Shown here in pieces: positions 1 through 3,917 of a DNA stretch of 5,265 nucleotides. The DNA lies in contig WTAX01000237.1 of the NCBI GenBank assembly GCA_013139395.1, positions 1 through 5,265 of the forward strand, read 5' to 3'. This DNA comes from Gammaproteobacteria bacterium (GTDB taxonomy: Bacteria > Pseudomonadota > Gammaproteobacteria > GRL18). The notes beneath the pieces were generated by a model, which was not told the DNA's origin, did no database searches, and saw only the letters and a program-made list of their open reading frames with translations. Each line of letters starts with the position of its first letter. The stretch's first letter is position 1. A program made the translations under genes and the position numbers.

Positions 1-1
1 G

Positions 2-118
2 CCGATTATTGCCGGCATGGTTGCTCAGGTTGATATTCTAACCGGTAAGAAAACAGTTATGGATTATTTGTTGAAGCCAATATTAAAAGCCAAACAAAAA
101 GCACTTAGTGAGAAATAA
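2..118 (+). CDS. HlyD-family type I secretion periplasmic adaptor, C-terminal end (LapC-like, 5' truncated by window)
   Basis: The frame from base 2 gives 38 residues, starting PIIAGMVAQVDILTGKKTVM and closing on TAA at 116-118. The pattern I-x-x-GM-x-A-x-VDI-x-TGK-x-TV-x-DYLLKPI is the characteristic end of HlyD/LapC membrane-fusion proteins: the last strands of the membrane-proximal beta domain followed by a short basic tail. These inner-membrane-anchored adaptors bridge the ABC transporter and the outer-membrane channel in type I secretion. Only the tail is visible, so the hairpin and lipoyl domains cannot be checked. A TolC-type gene follows 159 bases later on the same strand, the usual order in adhesin-exporting type I loci. 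Family assignment is fairly firm; the LapC role is inferred from the adhesin at 3918. Confidence 0.85.
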   Translation, partial: PIIAGMVAQVDILTGKKTVMDYLLKPILKAKQKALSEK

Positions 119-121
119 AAC

Positions 122-143
122 TTTTTACACTTAGTAGTAAAAA
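122..143. repeat. AT-rich perfect inverted repeat just after the adaptor stop
   Basis: TTTTTAC (122-128) and GTAAAAA (137-143) are perfect 7-base arms around an 8-base loop, four bases after the adaptor stop codon. As RNA the stem would be mostly A-U and has no U-tract beyond it, so a strong intrinsic terminator is unlikely. It may be a weak 3'-end hairpin or a protein-binding dyad. Confidence 0.4.
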
Positions 144-199
144 TCTTACAAATATCTCAAGTAATTTTCATTATTATAGGCTAGTGTCCCTTATTAGTG

Positions 200-227
200 T
201 TGACTATTTGGGATAACCTGCTAAGTT
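200..227 (+). promoter_or_regulatory. Weak candidate promoter in the adaptor-channel gap
   Basis: The 159-base gap (119-277) is long for a purely co-transcribed pair. TTGACT at 200-205 matches five of six bases of a sigma-70 -35 box. With 16-base spacing the -10 would be TAAGTT (222-227), which matches only three of six bases; the better-looking TATTAT at 232-237 is too far away (26 bases). This is a weak call and read-through from the adaptor gene is equally possible. Confidence 0.22.
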
Positions 228-277
228 AGCCTATTATTTTAATAATTACGATCTGATGTTATTTGTAATATCACTAC

Positions 278-1615
278 ATGAAAGGTTTAACAATATTAAC
301 TATGAAGTTATTTTTAATTATTATTGCTCTTTTTATCAGCCCTGCGGCATATTCAGTCACCTTAGTGCAGGCAACTGAACAGGCAATTACAACTAATCCA
401 GAAGTATTAGAACAACTTAATCAGAAATTATCCAGGGATGCTGAAATCAGACAGGCCGAAGCCGGCTATCTTCCAAGCATTGATCTGACTGCAGGTTATG
501 GTACAGAAACATCTGATAATAATTCTACACGCAGTACTCATTTTGGACATTCAAGAAGCATGAATCGTCAAGAAGCAGAACTTGTTCTACGTCAAATGCT
601 TTTTGATGGATTTGAAACCTCAAGTGAAACAGCAAGACATGAATATCGTTCGGATTCGGCTAATTATCAGTTAATTAATTTGTCTCAAGAAGTAACTATT
701 GATGCGATTACTGCTTTTATTAACGTGCTTAGAACACAAAAGCTGGTTAAATTTGCCAATGATAATGTTGTCATCCATGAAAAGATCCATGATCAGGTTG
801 AATTGCGTGCCAAAATGGGCGCTGATAATCAGGGTTCTTTAAGTCAAATCACGGGACGTCTAAATTTAGCTTATGCAAATCTTGAGGCAGAAAAAAACAA
901 TCTCAAGGATGCGCTAACCGAATATGAAAAAGTCATTGGAACCATGCCGGGTGAGTCATTGGAAGAAGCATCGTTTGAATTAAATTTCCCCAAAACTTAT
1001 GAAGAAACATTAGAAAAAGCCATTGTAAATCATCCTGCTATTATGGCAGCGCAAGCTGATATTAATGCAGTAAAAATGCAGCAAAGAACTTCTCGCAGTA
1101 ACTATTATCCGGATGTTGAATTACAACTTGGCAGTGAATGGGCTGATAATCAAAACGGTGTAAGAGGTCATGATAATGGTCATTATGCAATGCTTAATTT
1201 ACGTTATAATCTCTACCAGGGTGGTGCTGATAAGGCACGAATTAATAAAGATGCTCACCTTATTAATGAAGCAAAAAGTAGATTTGATGTGACTAGAAGA
1301 AAAGTGGTTAAAGCGGTAGAAATTGCCTGGAATGCATATGAATCATCCAATAAAAGAACTGGCTTTTTACAAAAATATGTTGATTCTACCGTTAAAACTC
1401 GTAACGCTTATGAGCAACAGTTTCGCATAGGCGAACGTACTTTATTAGATTTGTTAAATACAGAAAATGAAATATTTTCAGCTCATTCAGAAAATATTAA
1501 AAATCAGTATGAGAATATTTTGGCAAAATATCGAGTCATTGATTCTATGGGTATTTTACTTCGTGAATTACAATTATCAGTTGTTAATGAGAAGTCATTA
1601 ACGGTTGTAAGATAA
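278..1615 (+). CDS. TolC-family type I secretion outer-membrane channel (LapE-like)
   Basis: The 445-residue product is the outer-membrane, trans-periplasmic channel expected to complete the type I exporter with the adaptor upstream. A signal peptide covers about residues 9-26 (hydrophobic LFLIIIALFI core, likely cut after AYS). Two outer-membrane efflux repeats follow, about residues 29-220 and 240-430. Family hallmarks are AGYLPSIDLTAGYG (62-75), NHPAI (251-255), YYPDVEL (276-282), LYQGGADKARI (312-322) and FRIGERTLLDLLNTENE (382-398). Length fits type I TolC proteins. Start is uncertain: ATG 278 has no clear Shine-Dalgarno, and in-frame ATG 302 gives a more standard signal peptide (MKLFLIII...) but also lacks a well-spaced ribosome site. 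The regulator gene follows after 26 bases, suggesting co-transcription. The adhesin at 3918 suggests its cargo. A general efflux TolC role is less likely in this context. Confidence 0.93.
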   Translation: MKGLTILTMKLFLIIIALFISPAAYSVTLVQATEQAITTNPEVLEQLNQKLSRDAEIRQAEAGYLPSIDLTAGYGTETSDNNSTRSTHFGHSRSMNRQEAELVLRQMLFDGFETSSETARHEYRSDSANYQLINLSQEVTIDAITAFINVLRTQKLVKFANDNVVIHEKIHDQVELRAKMGADNQGSLSQITGRLNLAYANLEAEKNNLKDALTEYEKVIGTMPGESLEEASFELNFPKTYEETLEKAIVNHPAIMAAQADINAVKMQQRTSRSNYYPDVELQLGSEWADNQNGVRGHDNGHYAMLNLRYNLYQGGADKARINKDAHLINEAKSRFDVTRRKVVKAVEIAWNAYESSNKRTGFLQKYVDSTVKTRNAYEQQFRIGERTLLDLLNTENEIFSAHSENIKNQYENILAKYRVIDSMGILLRELQLSVVNEKSLTVVR

Positions 1616-1617
1616 TA

Positions 1618-1633
1618 AATTATCAGGATAATT
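1618..1633 (+). promoter_or_regulatory. Small hairpin holding the candidate ribosome site of the GTG-started regulator
   Basis: AATTAT (1618-1623) and ATAATT (1628-1633) are perfect arms around CAGG (1624-1627). The only Shine-Dalgarno-like bases before the GTG at 1642 are AGGA at 1625-1628, which lie in this loop and the first base of the stem, 13 bases from the start. The stem is weak (all A-U). Poor spacing, a GTG start and partial sequestration together suggest low translation of the regulator; this is inference. Confidence 0.35.
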
Positions 1634-1641
1634 AGTTTCAG

Positions 1642-2301
1642 GTGAAAATATTTGTTTTTTCTACCAATAAAGAAATAAAAGAACACTTTGTTAATGAATT
1701 GTCAGAAACAAAGTATCTGGTTTCTTATTTTTCATCAATAGAACAACTGCAATCTGCGATTGAAGATGAAACGATTGTTAATCTTATTTTTCATCTTGGT
1801 ATGAGACAAAATGATGAAGATGAGCTTAAAATAATACAATCTAACTTTAAACAAAAGTTAAATACACTGGTCTTGACGAATACACCGAACCCGGAACAAG
1901 GTGTGCGTTTGTTGAATCTTAATATTCGCGGCTATGCCAATAGTTATCTTGAACATGACAAACTAATTACAGCTCTTTCTGTCATTCAACAAGGTGAAAT
2001 CTGGGCCGGCGCTGCATTGATCCAATATATGTTGAGTAAAACATCGGCTTCTGTTAAAAAAAATATTGACGTTCCTGCCGATAATGTATCGAATATTTTT
2101 AAGTTATTAACCTCACGTGAACAGCAGATTGCACAAAAAATTCTCTTAGGCCTGCAAAACAAAATTATCGCTGATGAGCTTTCTATTACAGAAAGAACCG
2201 TTAAAGCACACCTAAGTGCTATTTTTAAAAAACTCGAAGTCAGAAATCGCCTGGAGCTGACGTTAAAACTTCAACAGGTTGATCGACGTACACTCTCCTA
2301 A
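1642..2301 (+). CDS. LuxR/GerE-type transcriptional regulator with a degenerate receiver domain
   Basis: The 219-residue protein has a receiver-like fold at about 1-125, a linker, and a LuxR-type helix-turn-helix at about 156-208 (LTSREQQIAQKILLG, then ADELSITERTVKAHLSAIF and KLEVRNRLEL). WAGAALIQYML (121-131) matches the helix that usually links the two domains in NarL/FixJ proteins. The receiver has lost its phosphorylation residues: the Asp expected in the LIFHLGM strand is His51, the acidic pair near the N-terminus reads Ser-Thr (7-8), and the Lys after RGY is Ser101; only Thr79 is kept. It therefore probably works without phosphotransfer, perhaps through dimerisation or a ligand. GTG is the start because TAG at 1633-1635 closes the frame upstream and the next Met is residue 54. 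It sits 26 bases after the channel gene; control of the adhesin locus is inferred from position. Confidence 0.88.
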   Translation: MKIFVFSTNKEIKEHFVNELSETKYLVSYFSSIEQLQSAIEDETIVNLIFHLGMRQNDEDELKIIQSNFKQKLNTLVLTNTPNPEQGVRLLNLNIRGYANSYLEHDKLITALSVIQQGEIWAGAALIQYMLSKTSASVKKNIDVPADNVSNIFKLLTSREQQIAQKILLGLQNKIIADELSITERTVKAHLSAIFKKLEVRNRLELTLKLQQVDRRTLS

Positions 2302-2328
2302 ATTCATCGTATAGCCATCAAATATTGT

Positions 2329-2340
2329 ACTAATATTAGT
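2329..2340. repeat. Perfect 12-base palindrome downstream of the regulator gene
   Basis: ACTAATATTAGT is its own reverse complement. It overlaps GTACTAA (2327-2333), a 7-mer that recurs inside the dyad before the adhesin (3821-3827). A regulator-binding site is possible; AT-rich palindromes of this size can also arise by chance. Confidence 0.4.
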
Positions 2341-2478
2341 CAACCTTTCGCATCAACAGTTTCAGGGCAGGAAGCTAAGGCTACGCAGATACTACGATTT
2401 ATTTATTTGGGTGGCTGTAATGGACAACCAATATCAGTAATCCCAATTCTGGACTAGCCTTTATTTTCCCTGAATAGT

Positions 2479-2496
2479 TGTAAAGATAACTTTACA
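2479..2496. repeat. Perfect 7-base inverted repeat
   Basis: TGTAAAG (2479-2485) and CTTTACA (2490-2496) flank an ATAA loop. No U-tract follows, so it is not a clear terminator. It could be a hairpin or an operator-like dyad. Confidence 0.4.
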
Positions 2497-2516
2497 TATA
2501 AATCATTAGATCACCT

Positions 2517-2531
2517 TTAATTGTCAATTAA
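2517..2531. repeat. 15-base palindrome with single-base centre
   Basis: TTAATTG (2517-2523) and CAATTAA (2525-2531) are perfect arms around one T. The tight symmetry suits a protein-binding site better than an RNA hairpin. No function can be assigned. Confidence 0.35.
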
Positions 2532-2701
2532 TTTAACAGTTACGCATCTCCTGGTAATTTGCTCATATATTAACCTAATGAATATTAAGGGTAATTTATT
2601 GTGGTACAGATTATGCTTTTTAAAATAGTAATTAAGCATTTTCAAAATAACATACATAAAAGGAGTATAGATATCAGAACCTGCAACTCCAGCTTTGATG
2701 T

Positions 2702-2801
2702 GTCTCGGTTCAGCCGGTATCGGCTACAGGCATTAATAGCCGCATAATATACCGTAGACTCTCAAAACAGCCCCGTTATGGTTAGCCCTGCGGGGTTTTT
2801 T
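2702..2801 (+). ncRNA. Candidate structured small RNA or leader ending in an intrinsic terminator
   Basis: The segment folds into nested helices: GTCT (2702-2705) with AGAC (2756-2759), CGGTAT (2715-2720) with ATACCG (2749-2754), and CGGCTA (2721-2726) with TAGCCG (2737-2742) around a 10-base loop; a 6-base bulge (2743-2748) separates the two inner helices. About 17 bases further comes a CCCCG/CGGGG terminator with six Ts. There is no protein gene between 2301 and the terminator for it to serve, so a short transcript starting in the AT-rich 2600-2700 stretch is the simplest reading. A TATAGA at 2666-2671 could be a -10 but has no good -35. It matches no RNA family I recognise. A leader of the 2922 gene that ends by attenuation is the main alternative. 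Confidence 0.4.
2771..2801 (+). terminator. Intrinsic terminator (rho-independent)
   Basis: CCCCG (2771-2775) pairs with CGGGG (2791-2795) over a 15-base loop and is followed directly by six Ts (2796-2801). G2770 and A2769 can extend the stem into the T-run. It would end a transcript entering from the left: the regulator message or the candidate RNA. It also insulates the 2922 gene from the secretion operon. Confidence 0.7.
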
Positions 2802-2852
2802 ATTACCTTAAGCCGGATACAATATTTGCGTTTTGGTATTTTCTTTTTAAAT

Positions 2853-2858
2853 TATAAT
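2853..2858 (+). promoter_or_regulatory. Candidate -10 box for the exported-protein gene
   Basis: A perfect TATAAT lies 63 bases before the ATG at 2922 and just downstream of the terminator, where a new promoter is needed. No good -35 sits at 16-18 bases; TTGCGT at 2826-2831 is too far (21 bases). In such AT-rich DNA the match is only suggestive. Confidence 0.35.
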
Positions 2859-2909
2859 AACTTAATATACAATTGCATTAATAGTGGTTATTATCAAGCA
2901 ATAAACTTT

Positions 2910-2913
2910 GGAG
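2910..2913 (+). promoter_or_regulatory. Ribosome binding site that fixes the 2922 start
   Basis: GGAG is eight bases before the ATG at 2922. The longer open frame begins at an ATG at 2778, inside the terminator hairpin and without a ribosome site, so the start is placed at 2922, where a signal peptide also begins. Confidence 0.75.
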
Positions 2914-2921
2914 AAATAACT

Positions 2922-3335
2922 ATGCAAAACTCTCAATTTTCTTTCATCACCAATATTTTGTTTACTGTTATTCTTTTGTTATTTGCAAATGTATCTTTTG
3001 CTGGTGGTTTAAACTCCGATGAGGCGAAAGTATTAATTACGGGTAAAACTGTAGAATCAGAATCGGCCAGGGGGTTCCCAGCAAAAACATACTATTCACC
3101 TGATGGCACATATAGAAAAAGTAAGAGAGATGAATTAACAAAAGGTGTTTGGTATATTGATAGTGATGGAAAATTATGTAGAAGAATTGATGGTGAAACT
3201 ACAGCCACATGCCTCTTAATAGTGAAAAAAAGTGACGTATGGAAATTATACAAAGTGCCTTCTAAGCCTACTAAGCCTTGGAAGCACAAAACTACATTCA
3301 TCAAAATAACTGATGGAAATCCAAACAACCTTTAA
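2922..3335 (+). CDS. Small exported protein of unknown function
   Basis: The 137-residue product starts with a clear Sec signal peptide: hydrophobic ILFTVILLLFANV within residues 12-24, likely cut after SFA at 27. There is no lipobox Cys. The mature part of about 110 residues has the pattern L-x-G-K-T-V (38-43), TYYSPDGTY (56-64), GVWYIDSDGKLCRR (75-88), a second Cys at 97, and DVWKLYK (105-111). This alternation of short strands, with G-x-W before DGK-x-C, resembles small periplasmic beta-rich proteins of the DUF995 type, but I cannot assign it firmly. Cys86 and Cys97 could form a disulfide. The tail is basic and Pro/Lys-rich (KVPSKPTKPWKHK). It has its own ribosome site and flanking terminators, so it is probably a single-gene unit. 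Its position beside the adhesin suggests an envelope role only by association. Confidence 0.8.
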   Translation: MQNSQFSFITNILFTVILLLFANVSFAGGLNSDEAKVLITGKTVESESARGFPAKTYYSPDGTYRKSKRDELTKGVWYIDSDGKLCRRIDGETTATCLLIVKKSDVWKLYKVPSKPTKPWKHKTTFIKITDGNPNNL

Positions 3336-3373
3336 AAATCACTTGTCAGATTTGAGATTAAATACACATAAAT

Positions 3374-3406
3374 AGCCCCATAAAGTAGTATCGTTTTTAC
3401 GGGGCT
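3374..3406. terminator. Hairpin terminator between convergent genes
   Basis: AGCCCC (3374-3379) pairs with GGGGCT (3401-3406); inside, TAAA (3381-3384) pairs with TTTA (3396-3399) after one mismatch. It follows the exported-protein stop by 38 bases and faces the integrase remnant on the other strand. The + side has only a short TTC tail, while the - side runs into a moderately T-rich stretch, so it may work in both directions. Confidence 0.5.
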
Positions 3407-3411
3407 TCTGA

Positions 3412-3660
3412 TCACATCACAGACAGGTAGTGCAAATTCCTCTTCGTCTGTATCAATGAGCTTAAGCTGGTTTTTAGTGCAATAGTCCAGATTTTGGCTT
3501 CAAGGTCTAATTCTTCCCACCGAGCGTTAGCCACCTCAATGGAATGACAACCGGTTAATAATTCCAACTTTGCAATATTGCGTAAACTATCTAAACCATA
3601 AGAGGAAGTCATTAAAACAACTATTTCATCCTCGTTTAATATTTCTGAACAAGTCCTAGG
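3412..3660 (-). pseudogene. Tyrosine recombinase (phage-type integrase) remnant
   Basis: Reading from 3660 down to a TGA at 3414-3412, the frame contains ILNEDEIVVL, then LELLTGCHSIEVANARWEEL and DLEAKIWTI, then TKRNLHYLS. This follows the early catalytic domain of tyrosine integrases (typical form LSEDEI, LLTG-x-R-x-x-E-V-x-x-ARW-x-E-I-DL, then a W-x-I strand and a KT-x-x-x-H-x-V-x-LS segment). The catalytic Arg expected after LLTGC is His. The His-x-x-Arg box and the Tyr nucleophile are absent, as are the N-terminal and arm-binding domains, and TAA at 3672-3670 closes the frame upstream. About 80 of some 400 residues survive. It cannot be active and marks an old mobile-element insertion between secretion genes and adhesin. 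An open frame starts at ATG 3612, but a functional 66-residue protein is unlikely. Confidence 0.72.
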
Positions 3661-3797
3661 AGGGCAAAATTAATATCAAATATGAAAGGGGCTTCTATCA
3701 GTTCTTTATCATTGGCTATTCGCTGAATTTTCTTAAAAGCCTGTATCATATGATTATTAAAAACAAGTAAATAATTTGTTTCACCATTGTTTTGCAT
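3636..3797 (-). CDS. Short open frame of unknown status beside the integrase remnant
   Basis: A 53-codon frame starts at ATG (3797-3795) and ends at TAA (3638-3636), overlapping the upstream end of the integrase fragment in another frame. It reads MQNNGETNYLLVFNNHMIQA and continues with FKKIQRIANDKELIEAPF. I recognise no domain. The stretch AFKKIQRIANDKELIEAP is loosely like the helix before the catalytic domain of integrases (x-A-x-x-x-x-LIE-x-NP), so it could be a frameshifted upstream piece of the same dead gene; this is weak. No good ribosome site precedes it. More likely a relic or chance frame than a working gene. Confidence 0.2.
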   Translation of the reverse strand: MQNNGETNYLLVFNNHMIQAFKKIQRIANDKELIEAPFIFDINFALLGLVQKY

Positions 3798-3805
3798 TGC
3801 TACGG

Positions 3806-3832
3806 TTTAGTACGAAGACTGTACTAAAGTAC
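3806..3832. promoter_or_regulatory. Three-part AGTAC/GTACT dyad: candidate operator of the adhesin promoter
   Basis: TTTAGTAC (3806-3813) and GTACTAAA (3821-3828) are perfect 8-base arms with a 7-base spacer. A third AGTAC (3828-3832) forms a second dyad with GTACT (3821-3825) across two As. The block ends just before the expected -35 position for the TATAAT at 3857. If transcription starts near 3869, the two dyad centres fall at about -52 and -42, where activators commonly bind. The LuxR-type regulator at 1642 is the local candidate partner; that link is inferred. Confidence 0.5.
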
Positions 3833-3856
3833 ACTATTTTTCTTTACACACCTCTC

Positions 3857-3862
3857 TATAAT
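3857..3862 (+). promoter_or_regulatory. Candidate -10 box of the adhesin gene
   Basis: A perfect TATAAT is 55 bases before the adhesin ATG. The -35 window at 17-base spacing (3834-3839) reads CTATTT, a poor match, which fits a promoter needing an activator at the adjacent dyad. TTTACA at 3843-3848 is a better -35 sequence but only eight bases away, so it cannot pair with this -10. Confidence 0.45.
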
Positions 3863-3871
3863 TAGATCAAT

Positions 3872-3884
3872 CAGGGTACTCCTG
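3872..3884 (+). promoter_or_regulatory. Short hairpin in the predicted adhesin leader
   Basis: CAGG (3872-3875) and CCTG (3881-3884) enclose GTACT, another copy of the half-site seen in the upstream dyad. It would lie at the very 5' end of the message if transcription starts near 3869. Its role, as RNA hairpin or extra DNA site, is not clear. Confidence 0.25.
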
Positions 3885-3917
3885 TGAATCATTTAATATT
3901 TTCTCCAGAGGTGAAAA

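Larger units (their letters stand above)
2302..2921. other. Gene-free intergenic region with several dyads and a candidate RNA
   Basis: No open frame here looks like a gene. The AT-rich stretch holds a 12-base palindrome (2329-2340), a TGTAAAG/CTTTACA hairpin (2479-2496), a TTAATTG-T-CAATTAA palindrome (2517-2531), an ATGCTT/AAGCAT pair (2613-2618 and 2634-2639), a foldable segment ending in an intrinsic terminator (2702-2801), and a -10-like box before the 2922 gene. No terminator is obvious directly after the regulator stop at 2301. I looked for a c-di-GMP (GEMM) riboswitch, often found near adhesin genes, and did not find its conserved core. Confidence 0.6.

Noticed and set aside
1504..1686. 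60-codon open frame on the - strand
   Set aside because: Overlaps the end of the channel gene and the start of the regulator gene antisense, with low-complexity Ile/Tyr/Phe composition.
2345..2440. Possible c-di-GMP (GEMM) riboswitch, suggested by GGGCAGGAAGCTAAGGCTACGC
   Set aside because: The conserved GEMM core and the expected paired helices are absent, and no gene directly follows.
2778..2921. N-terminal extension of the exported-protein frame starting at ATG 2778
   Set aside because: That ATG lies in the terminator hairpin and has no ribosome site. ATG 2922 has GGAG at eight bases and begins a standard signal peptide.
3092..3328. 78-codon open frame on the - strand
   Set aside because: Fully antisense to the exported-protein gene, which has a ribosome site and a signal peptide.
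3843..3862. TTTACA plus TATAAT as a complete sigma-70 promoter
   Set aside because: The boxes are only eight bases apart, far below the 16-18 needed. Only the TATAAT is kept as a candidate.
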